DNA from: HdN1 sp052035295
GTDB taxonomy: Bacteria; Pseudomonadota; Gammaproteobacteria; Pseudomonadales; Ketobacteraceae
Length of the DNA stretch: 64,000 nt
Direction of reading: 5' to 3'
Assembly (NCBI GenBank): GCA_052035295.1
Contig: JBPOHS010000015.1
Location: 1 to 64,000, forward strand
Part shown: piece after piece, positions 18,120 to 26,604 of the stretch
Layout: every line of letters begins with the position of its first letter
How positions within the stretch are numbered: position 1 is the stretch's first letter
Translations under genes and position numbers: made by a program
The notes under the pieces: model-generated
The model's input: only the letters and a program-made list of their open reading frames with translations
Databases searched by the model: none
What the model was told of the DNA's origin: nothing

Positions 18120-20564
18120 ATGAACAAAGAAAGCATCAGCGGTTTGAAACGGATCGTCGGCATGGGCCGCTGGATCAACGTGTTGATGGGAGGGAAATCG
18201 AGCCGCTTCCGCCCGCTGTTTGATGCGACCCGCCTGTCCGCCCTGGAAGGTCGCCTGGAGGTGGTGCGCGACCGTAACGGCGTGGCTCATCTCTATGCCG
18301 ATCATGAAGCGGATCTTTATGTGGCGCTGGGCTACCTGCAGGCCAGTGAGCGGGGCCTCCATCTGGATGTATTGCGTCATGCCGCAGCAGGGCGTTTGAG
18401 CGAATGGATAGGCGGGGTCCGCTTTCCGGAATCGCTGGGTTTTCTGGCGGGCCTGTCACTGGTAGAGGTTGATCAGTTCATTCGCCCGTTGGGGTTTGCC
18501 GATGAGGCGCGCCGTGATATGCAGACCTTGTCGACGCGTGCCTGCCGCTGCCTCGACGCCTATGCCCAGGGCGTCAATGATGCCTGGAAGGCCGGTTTGC
18601 ATTCCCCGGAGCAATTGTTGCTGGGGAATGCCCGTGCGTGGACCCCCGAGGACAGCTTGCTGGCCGCGCGCTGCTGTGCGTTGGTGATGTCCTTGCCAGC
18701 ACTGGAAAATGAATTGGTGTTCGAGCAGGTGCGAACGGAAGCAGGTGATGATCTGGCTCGCATGCTGTATCCCGACGCTCCCTGGCAGTGCCGCCCGGAA
18801 TTGGCCCCGGGTGTGGTTCCCGACATTGCCGTGCCGCTGTCCATGCCGCCTGTTGGCAGCAACAATTGGGCGGTGGCAGGAACGCGCACGCTAAGTGGCA
18901 AGCCGTTGCTTGCCAACGATCCGCATGTTCCCTTGCTGCCTGCGCCAACCTTCTGGAGTCATGTCCACCTGGTGTGCCCGCACTATAACGTGCAGGGTGG
19001 GATGTACCCGGGATTTCCCGGTTTTGGTTTCGGGCATAACGCCCATGTTGCCTGGGGGATCACGCCTGCGTTGCGTGACGCCTGGGATTTGTATCGCATC
19101 GAACGTCTGCCCGGCGCGCCTTCGTTTTACCGCACCGCTGAGGGTGTGAGTGACATCACCCGTTACAGCGAACCCTTGCGTGCGCGTTTCGCCCGTGCCG
19201 GTGTCGTCGAGTGGGAACGCTGCGCGCATGGTGTCATTTACCCTGGCTGGAAGCATGCGGATGGCGCCGATCTCGCCTTGCGTTATGTCGATTGTGATCA
19301 TGCTGCGCATCTGGAAGGCCATTTGCATCTGATGGCGGCGCAAACACCCGATGACTTCGCTGGCGCGCTTGCCCTCATCAATGCGGGTCCGTTTGACTTC
19401 AATATCGTGCATGCGCACCGGGAAGGTCTCATCGGATGGCAGGTGGTCGGCCAGCTTCCCAGACGCGGCGCCGAAGGTTTATTCGTGCGTAACGCCCACG
19501 ATGCGGCTTCTGCCTGGCAAGGCTATTTGCCCTTTGCTGACAATCCTGCCTGCCTCGCACCGGCGTGTGGCTATGTCGCCAGTGCAGGTAGTGTGGCCGA
19601 TGCGAATCTGCCGACCGTGCTGGCGACGCCTGTACACGTGGGTGTGGATTATCGCCAACGTCGCATCGAATCACTGCTCGCAGCATCGGATCAGCATACG
19701 CTGGCGAGCATGCAGGCCATGCAGACCGACGTTGACAGCGATTTTTCGCGCCCCTTGCGCGATGCGTTATGCGGGATGTTGGCGCCGTATCAGCTGGGCA
19801 CGCCACTGATGCAAGCCGCATGGCAAGCCCTCGAACACTGGAATGGCGTGTTTGATGTGGATTCGGTGGGCGCGACGTTGTTTTCGTTGATCAGGAGACG
19901 CCTTCCCGCGATGGCATTTGGTCTGCTTTTGCAGGACAAGGGCTTGCAAGAAGCCATCTCTTTGCAGCGGTTCATCGCCGGGCCACGGGCGGTGGCTCGG
20001 CTGGATCGCTGGTTGCTGGACAGGCAGGATCCCCTGCACGCGCTGCTGGAAGCCCGCAGTGGGTTTCCACTTGGGCACTGGGTTGGGGTCGCCTTCGAAC
20101 GCACGCTTGCAACATTGTCCGGACATTTGGGTGACAGTGTGCAACGTTGGCGCTGGGGGCGGGTGCAGCAGGTGAAAATTGCTACCCTGATGGCTGATCT
20201 GGTGCCTGGTGCGGCGCCCTTTGTCGTACTGGAAGCGCCCTTTCCTGGCGAGCCGGATACCCTTAGCCCCGCCGTTGCGAGCGACAAAACCACGTTTGGT
20301 TTGCGGGTCATCCAGGGGGCAAGCAGCCGCTTCATTTGTGATCTGGCGTATCCGACCGAAGCGTGGTTCGCCCACAGCAGTGGCCCTTCTGGGGATCCCG
20401 AAACGCCGTATTTCCACTCCGTCAGCCGGGAATGGCTGCAGGGCCGCTGGTTCAAATCCGCGCTGTGGTTGGCGGATGAAGTGCCGGATGTGTATGAACG
20501 GGTCATCATCCGCGCCAAGGACCTGCCGGAGTTCGCCCAGCCACAGACCAAGGCAAAGCACTGA
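18120..20564 (+). CDS. Penicillin acylase family Ntn-hydrolase
   Basis: Member of the penicillin amidase / acyl-homoserine-lactone acylase family, which cleaves amide-linked acyl groups after self-processing into alpha and beta chains. The N-terminal family pattern is present (VVRDRNGVAHLYA, YLQASERGLHLD). The autocatalytic Gly-Ser junction with nucleophile Ser247 lies in PVGSNNWAVAGTRT, followed by LLANDPH and the GFPGFGFGHNAHVAWGIT block. Predicted chains are 1-246 and 247-814. Unlike most members, it has no evident signal peptide; the N-terminus is basic with only a weak hydrophobic patch. AAGGCGG lies upstream of the ATG. The substrate could be an AHL signal, a beta-lactam or another N-acyl compound; context does not decide. 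Confidence 0.88.
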   Translation: MNKESISGLKRIVGMGRWINVLMGGKSSRFRPLFDATRLSALEGRLEVVRDRNGVAHLYADHEADLYVALGYLQASERGLHLDVLRHAAAGRLSEWIGGVRFPESLGFLAGLSLVEVDQFIRPLGFADEARRDMQTLSTRACRCLDAYAQGVNDAWKAGLHSPEQLLLGNARAWTPEDSLLAARCCALVMSLPALENELVFEQVRTEAGDDLARMLYPDAPWQCRPELAPGVVPDIAVPLSMPPVGSNNWAVAGTRTLSGKPLLANDPHVPLLPAPTFWSHVHLVCPHYNVQGGMYPGFPGFGFGHNAHVAWGITPALRDAWDLYRIERLPGAPSFYRTAEGVSDITRYSEPLRARFARAGVVEWERCAHGVIYPGWKHADGADLALRYVDCDHAAHLEGHLHLMAAQTPDDFAGALALINAGPFDFNIVHAHREGLIGWQVVGQLPRRGAEGLFVRNAHDAASAWQGYLPFADNPACLAPACGYVASAGSVADANLPTVLATPVHVGVDYRQRRIESLLAASDQHTLASMQAMQTDVDSDFSRPLRDALCGMLAPYQLGTPLMQAAWQALEHWNGVFDVDSVGATLFSLIRRRLPAMAFGLLLQDKGLQEAISLQRFIAGPRAVARLDRWLLDRQDPLHALLEARSGFPLGHWVGVAFERTLATLSGHLGDSVQRWRWGRVQQVKIATLMADLVPGAAPFVVLEAPFPGEPDTLSPAVASDKTTFGLRVIQGASSRFICDLAYPTEAWFAHSSGPSGDPETPYFHSVSREWLQGRWFKSALWLADEVPDVYERVIIRAKDLPEFAQPQTKAKH

Positions 20565-20631
20565 GGGCAGGCGTTGTGCGGACGGCGGTGGATCATTAAG
20601 CTAACGCCCAATCAAAGAGGAACAGTGAGGA

Positions 20632-22038
20632 ATGACTATGCAGTGGTTGCCGCAAATTCGACAGATTCTGGCGGGGGACATCAAGGCGGGTGACACCGTG
20701 ACCCTGTCGGGCTGGGTGCGTTCCCGGCGTGATTCCAAAGGCGGGTTTTCATTCATCCAGTTGCATGATGGTTCCTGCTTCGATGGCCTGCAGGTCATTG
20801 CCGAAGGGGCGCTCGATAACTATGCGGCTGAGGTGCTCAAATTGTCTGCGGGCTGCAGCATAAAAGTGAGTGGAACGCTGGTGGCGTCACAAGGGCAGGG
20901 CCAGCAGGTGGAATTGAAGGCGGATGACCTGCAGGTGCTGGGATGGGTCGATGATCCGGAAACTTATCCCATTGCCAAGAAACGCCATACGCTGGAGTAC
21001 CTGCGTTCCGTTGCACACCTGCGTCCACGTACGAACACCTTCGGCGCCATGGCGCGTATGCGCAATTCGCTGTCGCAGGCCATCCACCGTTATTTTGATC
21101 AACAGGGCTTCTTCTGGGTCAACACCCCGATCGTTACGGCGAGCGATTGCGAAGGCGCAGGCGAGTTGTTCCGCGTCAGCACGCTCGATCTGGTCAATTT
21201 GCCGCGCAAGCCCGCAGGTGGCATTGATTTTTCTCAGGATTTCTTCGGTAAGGAAGCTTATCTGACCGTGTCGGGTCAACTTAACGGTGAGGCTTACTGT
21301 ACGGCGTTGTCGCGCATCTATACCTTCGGGCCGACATTTCGCGCGGAAAATTCCAATACCACGCGTCATCTGGCGGAATTCTGGATGGTAGAACCCGAGG
21401 TGGCCTTTGCGGATCTCAACACGATCGCGTCGATTGCCGAAGAATTTTTACAGAGCGTGGTCAGGGCGGTGCTCGATGAGCGGGGGCCGGAGCTTGCGTT
21501 TTTCAACGAACATTATGAGAAGGGGCTGATACAGCGTCTCGAAAATCTGGTGCACCGCCCGTTTGCTTGCCTGGATTACACCGAAGCGGTCAATGTCCTG
21601 CTGAAATCGGGCAAGTCGTTCCAGTTTCCGGTGGCGTGGGGAAGTGACCTGCAGTCAGAACACGAGCGTTATCTGGCCGAGGAGTATGCCGGAAGACCGG
21701 TGGTGGTCATGAATTATCCTGAGGCCATCAAGGCTTTCTATATGCGTCGCAACGAAGACGGGAAAACCTGCGCAGCGATGGATATTCTGGCGCCAGGCAT
21801 CGGCGAAATCATTGGAGGTAGTCAGCGGGAGGAACGACTCGCTGTGCTGGATGAGAAGATGGCGCCCCATGGGCTGGCAGAAAATCTCTATTGGTACAGG
21901 GATTTGCGGCGTTATGGAACGATTCCGCATGCAGGATTCGGTTTGGGCTTCGAACGATTGCTGACTTACATCACCGGCATCGAAAACATACGCGATGCGA
22001 TCCCGTTTCCACGCGCGCCAGGTGTGGCTGATTTTTAA
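20632..22038 (+). CDS. asnS: Asparagine-tRNA ligase
   Basis: Class IIb aminoacyl-tRNA synthetase charging tRNA-Asn. The N-terminal OB fold for anticodon binding (VTLSGWVRSRRDSKGGFSFI) is followed by class II motif 2 (FGPTFRAENSNTTRHLAEFW) and motif 3 (GFGLGFERLLTY). 468 residues, in line with E. coli AsnS (466). GAGGAA precedes the ATG. A strong terminator follows. Confidence 0.97.
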   Translation: MTMQWLPQIRQILAGDIKAGDTVTLSGWVRSRRDSKGGFSFIQLHDGSCFDGLQVIAEGALDNYAAEVLKLSAGCSIKVSGTLVASQGQGQQVELKADDLQVLGWVDDPETYPIAKKRHTLEYLRSVAHLRPRTNTFGAMARMRNSLSQAIHRYFDQQGFFWVNTPIVTASDCEGAGELFRVSTLDLVNLPRKPAGGIDFSQDFFGKEAYLTVSGQLNGEAYCTALSRIYTFGPTFRAENSNTTRHLAEFWMVEPEVAFADLNTIASIAEEFLQSVVRAVLDERGPELAFFNEHYEKGLIQRLENLVHRPFACLDYTEAVNVLLKSGKSFQFPVAWGSDLQSEHERYLAEEYAGRPVVVMNYPEAIKAFYMRRNEDGKTCAAMDILAPGIGEIIGGSQREERLAVLDEKMAPHGLAENLYWYRDLRRYGTIPHAGFGLGFERLLTYITGIENIRDAIPFPRAPGVADF

Positions 22039-22081
22039 CACCTGAACCGTTTCGGGTTGTTCGACTGACTGTTCGTCGTAC

Positions 22082-22119
22082 AAAAAAGGCTGCGTTTGCC
22101 AAGAGCGCGGCCTTTTTTT
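22082..22119 (+). terminator. Rho-independent terminator of asnS
   Basis: An A run plus GGC-T-GCG pairs with CGC-G-GCC and a run of seven T, with one internal mismatch. It lies 44 bases after the asnS stop and separates asnS from the HMG-CoA reductase cluster that follows. Confidence 0.85.
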
Positions 22120-22455
22120 GTTGCCATATGAATGACTTGTGCTTATTGCCAAAACGCTCGCATCATTTCTGCCAATTTATTGTCTGTCATAACGAATATA
22201 TTGGCGGCTTCTTTTATTCCATAGAGGCGGCATGGCATGTCTGTCTGTAAAAGACAGGTATCCAGCCCGATCATGAACCTCCGGTGTTAAGTTTTTATTG
22301 CGTGCTAGAGTGAATGGATAGAGTCGTTTTGCCCCTTTCCCGGCATACGATTCAGGACAGACACCACCGTATTCCTGAACGAAGCCGCCTCTATTTGAAA
22401 AGAACATTGAAACAAAGCGTTGTCCAACAAAAACTGCCCGAATTGAGATGAGATC
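22120..22455 (+). promoter_or_regulatory. Leader region of the HMG-CoA reductase cluster
   Basis: 336 bases without a gene, richer in A and T than the surroundings, between the asnS terminator and the first cluster gene. It should hold the cluster promoter. I see only weak candidates: an extended -10-like TGCTAGAGT near 22303-22311, and a small CTGTCT/AGACAG hairpin near 22240-22256. No riboswitch or operator that I recognise. Confidence 0.35.
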
Positions 22456-25206
22456 ATGAAGCCAAAAGTTCATGTCATAGCGCCACGATACCTGTTTGTA
22501 CAAGAGCATAACGCCAGCGCTTTCTTCTTGTACGAGGGGGTGGAATTTTCCGGTATTCCTGTCGATGTGTCGAAAGGACATCTCTCGGTGAGTTTCCCGT
22601 TGTCGGATCGCGAGGCCTTGCCGAAAGTGGGCGATGTCATTCCGGAATTTTCGCTGAATGTCCTGGGTACCAACTATTGCCCGCTCACGCTGGCCGTTGC
22701 CAAGCATGAAGACAACAAGGACGGACGTATCAAACTCGTCTTCAGAAGTAACGATGATGCCGAGACGTCTGCAAATTTGTGGAAAATCAGCTACCTGTTG
22801 CGAAGCGATGCGACCGGACGCGAAGATGAATTCGTGCGCGACGGCTTGCCTGTGGTGCCGGCACGTGGCCTTTATACCGAAGAGGCAAGACAGGAGCGTT
22901 TGACGTTCGTTCGTGAGAAGACCGGCGCTCCCCTGGGGCGCGTCGCCCAGACCACGCTCGATCCGAAAGCCCTGGTGAGCAATATCGAAGCGTTTATCGG
23001 TTCGGTCGAAATACCGGTCGGGGTCGGTGGCCCGCTGCTGATCAAGGGTGGCAATGCGCACGGGCTCTATTATGCGCCGCTGGCGACTTCCGAGGGTGCG
23101 CTGGTGGCATCGGTGACGCGCGGTGCCACGGCGATAACGCGTAGTGGTGGTGCCACGGCCAGGGTGCTGGGGCAGCGCATGATGCGTGTGCCGGTGTTCG
23201 TGCTTTCCGATCTGGCGTCGGCGTTTTTCTTTGCCGAGTGGGTCAAGGATCACTTCAAGGAAATCTCGGCGGAAACCAGAAAATATTCCAACTACGCGGA
23301 TCTCGTCGAGCTGGAAACCAATATCATCGGCAAGGCGGTCAACGTCCAGTTCATTTATCAGACCGGCGACGCAGCTGGCCAGAACATGACGACCACGTGT
23401 ACCTGGCAGGCCTGCCAGTGGATCATGAAGCAGATGTCTGCCTTTGAAGGCATCAAGTTTGATCGCTTCTTCATCGAATCCAACCTGTCCAACGACAAGA
23501 AAGTCACCTACCAATCCTTTATCAAGGGGCGCGGCATTCGCGTGATCGCCGAATGCGTGATCTCGGCCGAAGTCTGCCGCCAGGTGCTGAAAGTGTCCCC
23601 GGAAACCATTACACGCGGTTTCATGAACGGGGTGTCAGGCAGTATCGCGGCGGGCATGGTGGGCATGAACATCAACATCGCCAACGTTATTGGCGCGATG
23701 TTCACGGCTACCGGGCAGGATATTGCCTGCGTACATGAATCCTCGATCGGTCATTTGCATGTGGAACTGACAGACGATGGTTCGCTCTACGCGGCCATGA
23801 CACTGCCGAGCCTCGTTATCGGCACGGTCGGCGGTGGCACCAATTTGCCCCACCAAAAAGAATGCTTGCAGATGCTCGATTGCGCTGGTGCAGGAAAAGC
23901 GCATCGGCTGGCTGAAATCATCGCTTCGTTCTGTCTGGCGCTCGACTTGTCGACCATGTCGGCAATTGCCACCGATCAGTTCGCGCGCGCCCACGAAGCG
24001 TTGGGCAGAAACCGACCGGTGGAATGGCTCAAACTCGGCGATTTCAACACCGCGTTTTTCAATCGCGTCATGCAAGGGTTCACCGGCAATCCGGCCTGCC
24101 ACGTCGCTCAGGTTGACCAGATCAAGGTCAAGGAAACCGGCAGCAGTATCATTACCGAACTGACCGCGCACAAGTTGAACAAATTGATCGGACATTTCCC
24201 GTTCCGGATCAAGCTGGCCGGCGATGATCACCCAATGAATATGATGATCAAGGTAAAGCCGCTGGCCGATGAAGTCATTCTGGTGTCCAACCGCATTGCT
24301 TCGCTGTGCGATGCGCGACTCGCGCAAGCCTACAATACATTCAAGGACGAACTCGATTTCCAGCATTGTCATGTGCGTGAACTCGAAGTGATGAAGCAGG
24401 AAGATCCGCGCTTTCGCAAGCATGCCCCCACGGTTTACTTCGCTTGGGCTGAACCCAAGCGCGAAGCCTTTGTGCTGGTGGAAGAAATGCTGGAAGACAT
24501 GGAGCTGATGGATACCGCAGACGATACCTCGGTGTGGACACAGCAATATATCGATGCTGCGTTGACCGGCATCGCAGAAGTGCATTCGATCTGGTACGGG
24601 CGTGAAGAGGAGCTGAGAGAGAAGCCCTGGCTTTCCAATGCGCCTACGCAACAGAACATGATGAAAAAATTGCGTCTGTGGGAAATGTTGGGTGTGCATG
24701 CCAGTGAGGAATTTCCGGAGTGGTTCACGCCGCGCGATATGGAAACGTATCGCAGTGTGATTTACACCTTGCCGGAATGGTATGCCGAAATCGATCGCAT
24801 GCCGAAAACCTTGATACACAACGATTTCAACCCGAGAAACGTGTGCTTCCGGAAAACCGAAAGCGGCCCGTTACTCTGCGCTTATGACTGGGAACTGGCG
24901 ACCATCCACCTGCCGCAACACGATCTGGCCGAATTTCTCACCATGACCCTGCAGCCCACCGCGACGGCAGAAGAAGTCGATCATTATGTTGAAGTGCATC
25001 GTGCCGCGCTTGAAAAAATGATCGGCAAACCGCTGGATCCGGTGGCTTGGCGCCGTGGTTATGAGCTCAGCCTGTGGGATCTGCTGGCCAACCGTATTCC
25101 GATGTATGTCATGGGGCATACCTTCAGACACTATGGTTTCATGGCACGTGTGCAGGCGACGTTCCGCCGGTTGCTGTCCATCGAAAAAGCCAGACAGCCC
25201 GTTTGA
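22456..25206 (+). CDS. HMG-CoA reductase fused to APH-type kinase
   Basis: A 916-residue multidomain protein. Residues 1-150 form an N-terminal domain with a PilZ-like GIPVDVSKGH stretch but without the usual arginine motif, so its identity is uncertain. Residues about 155-565 are a class I HMG-CoA reductase, which makes mevalonate from HMG-CoA with NAD(P)H. All four catalytic residues of the human enzyme have counterparts: Glu213 (ATSEGALVAS), Lys348 (NDKK), Asp422 (GQDIA) and His513 (ARAHEALGRN), together with GDAAGQNM and GTVGGGTNLP. Residues about 575-916 are an aminoglycoside-phosphotransferase/choline-kinase fold with the Brenner motif HNDFNPRN (788-795) and the metal site YDWE (from 810). 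Such a fusion is new to me. It leads a six-gene run and no other mevalonate-pathway enzyme is nearby. The kinase substrate is unknown; an alcohol such as mevalonate or a prenol is a guess. Confidence 0.85.
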   Translation: MKPKVHVIAPRYLFVQEHNASAFFLYEGVEFSGIPVDVSKGHLSVSFPLSDREALPKVGDVIPEFSLNVLGTNYCPLTLAVAKHEDNKDGRIKLVFRSNDDAETSANLWKISYLLRSDATGREDEFVRDGLPVVPARGLYTEEARQERLTFVREKTGAPLGRVAQTTLDPKALVSNIEAFIGSVEIPVGVGGPLLIKGGNAHGLYYAPLATSEGALVASVTRGATAITRSGGATARVLGQRMMRVPVFVLSDLASAFFFAEWVKDHFKEISAETRKYSNYADLVELETNIIGKAVNVQFIYQTGDAAGQNMTTTCTWQACQWIMKQMSAFEGIKFDRFFIESNLSNDKKVTYQSFIKGRGIRVIAECVISAEVCRQVLKVSPETITRGFMNGVSGSIAAGMVGMNINIANVIGAMFTATGQDIACVHESSIGHLHVELTDDGSLYAAMTLPSLVIGTVGGGTNLPHQKECLQMLDCAGAGKAHRLAEIIASFCLALDLSTMSAIATDQFARAHEALGRNRPVEWLKLGDFNTAFFNRVMQGFTGNPACHVAQVDQIKVKETGSSIITELTAHKLNKLIGHFPFRIKLAGDDHPMNMMIKVKPLADEVILVSNRIASLCDARLAQAYNTFKDELDFQHCHVRELEVMKQEDPRFRKHAPTVYFAWAEPKREAFVLVEEMLEDMELMDTADDTSVWTQQYIDAALTGIAEVHSIWYGREEELREKPWLSNAPTQQNMMKKLRLWEMLGVHASEEFPEWFTPRDMETYRSVIYTLPEWYAEIDRMPKTLIHNDFNPRNVCFRKTESGPLLCAYDWELATIHLPQHDLAEFLTMTLQPTATAEEVDHYVEVHRAALEKMIGKPLDPVAWRRGYELSLWDLLANRIPMYVMGHTFRHYGFMARVQATFRRLLSIEKARQPV

Positions 25207-25282
25207 TCCAGTCGACAATAATGCAAGGACAGCGCCCGGGTTAATGCCGGGCGCCTTATTCCCGACGCGACGAGTCTAGAAA

Positions 25283-26488
25283 ATGGAAGAAAAATCGAGA
25301 CAGGGCCTGGTGATCATCAGGCTGAATCCGGTGGATTTCCTCACCCTGTTTGGCGTGTTCCTGTCGGGAGCCGCCATTGCCATGATGCTGGCCCAGCAAC
25401 TGGAATACGCGATTTCGCTACTCTACCTCGCCGTTATCACCGATGCTTTCGATGGTGTGCTGGCGCGTAAATACGGGTTGACGCGCGATTTCGGCCGTTA
25501 TCTGGATGGGTTTGTTGATGCCATCGATTATTTGATTGCGCCGGCGATTTTCCTCTATGTGTGGGGATTTGATACCTGGTGGCAATCGCTGTTGCTCTAT
25601 GTGTTTGTGTGCTGTGGATTCATCCGGCTTTCGGTGTTCAACGAGATTGGCAATATCAAAAGCGAAGACAATGGCTTGAGTTACCTCGGTGCGCCGGTGT
25701 TTTGGAGTGTGCTGGTGCTGGGCCCGGTATATTTGCTGTCGATGCTTCTGGGTGAAGCCATCGTGTTCTATCTGTTGGCGGTCGCTGTGCCGGTATTTTC
25801 GTTCTTGATGCTGCATAACGGCCCCTATATGAAGTTCAAGAACCCGAAAATCATGTTGGTTTCCTTGCTTGCCATGGCAGCGCTGTTTTTTCTGTTGGGT
25901 GCGAGTCGACAGGCGGGCACGACAACATCCGGGGCCAGCCTCGTGTATGTGCATTTCTTTACCGGGCTGCTGGCGGCCATTCCTGTCATTGTGGCAGGCG
26001 TTCTGCATATGGCGGTGGTGCGGTTCGACCTGCTGCCTTTCCTGAAAATCCCTGTGAGCAAATCCTTGTTCGGACAGAACAAAACATTGCGCGGTTTTGT
26101 GGTCATGCCGTTGTTCAGCATTCTGGGATTCTGGTTGCTTCATGGGGTGGCGAGTGGCAGCTCGGTCGCGCCCACTGTCAATTTTGACCAGTATTCGGTG
26201 TGGGTGTCCGGTTTGATTCTCGGCCTGGCTTATGTACTGGCCGAGTTGCCGAATTCCTTCATCAAACGCCGTATGGGTGCTGCGCCGGGTGAGTTGCCGC
26301 AACAAAATGCCCGGCTCTTCATGTTGATGGATCAATTTGATTCCGGTTTGCTATGCCTCTTTGCCTATTGGTATTTTTGGCAGATGCCACCCATGACCTG
26401 CGTTGCAACCTTGATCATGATTCCGGTACTGGCATTGGGTATCAAACGCATCCTGTTCCTGTTCGGACTGAAGAAAACCTCGACCTGA
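25283..26488 (+). CDS. CDP-alcohol phosphotransferase / CarS-like cytidylyltransferase fusion
   Basis: Integral membrane protein of 401 residues that joins two consecutive steps of phospholipid synthesis. The N-terminal half has the full CDP-alcohol phosphotransferase signature (D54, D57-G, A61-R, G71, D75, D79), with a following FIRLSVFN stretch like phosphatidylserine synthases. The C-terminal half resembles CDP-archaeol synthase/CdsA: FGQNKTLRG (263-271), NSFIKRRMG (324-332) and the acidic MDQFDSG (349-355), all within about six membrane helices. The expected combined activity is activation of a lipid phosphate with CTP followed by swapping CMP for an alcohol head group. The domains are recognised by motif; the lipid and head group are unknown. 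It sits 76 bases after the HMG-CoA reductase gene. Confidence 0.75.
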   Translation: MEEKSRQGLVIIRLNPVDFLTLFGVFLSGAAIAMMLAQQLEYAISLLYLAVITDAFDGVLARKYGLTRDFGRYLDGFVDAIDYLIAPAIFLYVWGFDTWWQSLLLYVFVCCGFIRLSVFNEIGNIKSEDNGLSYLGAPVFWSVLVLGPVYLLSMLLGEAIVFYLLAVAVPVFSFLMLHNGPYMKFKNPKIMLVSLLAMAALFFLLGASRQAGTTTSGASLVYVHFFTGLLAAIPVIVAGVLHMAVVRFDLLPFLKIPVSKSLFGQNKTLRGFVVMPLFSILGFWLLHGVASGSSVAPTVNFDQYSVWVSGLILGLAYVLAELPNSFIKRRMGAAPGELPQQNARLFMLMDQFDSGLLCLFAYWYFWQMPPMTCVATLIMIPVLALGIKRILFLFGLKKTST

Positions 26489-26536
26489 GCAACACGCCAG
26501 AGGCGATTCGTCAGGCCGATGATCCTGTTCAGTAGT

Positions 26537-26590
26537 CAATTTTGGCTTGTTCAACAGTACATTTTGGCTGTTCAACAGCACATTTTAATA
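26537..26590. repeat. Short tandem repeat in cluster leader
   Basis: Two imperfect copies of a 21-23 base unit (26537-26559 and 26560-26580), each reading CAxTTTTGGCT..GTTCAACAG, are followed by the first bases of a third (CATTTTAATA). They occupy the 116-base gap between the phosphotransferase fusion and the formyltransferase gene, ending at its ribosome site. Possible regulator or RNA-processing site, or simple duplication. Confidence 0.6.
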
Positions 26591-26604
26591 GGGGAGCGTT
26601 AACG

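Noticed and set aside
22177..23514. Long minus-strand open frame (445 codons) over the HMG-CoA reductase gene
   Set aside because: It is antisense to a region with clear reductase motifs, has no recognisable domain and no ribosome site, and its composition is that of a codon-bias shadow.
23635..24819. Minus-strand open frame of 394 codons
   Set aside because: Antisense shadow of the HMG-CoA reductase/kinase coding region with no domain features.
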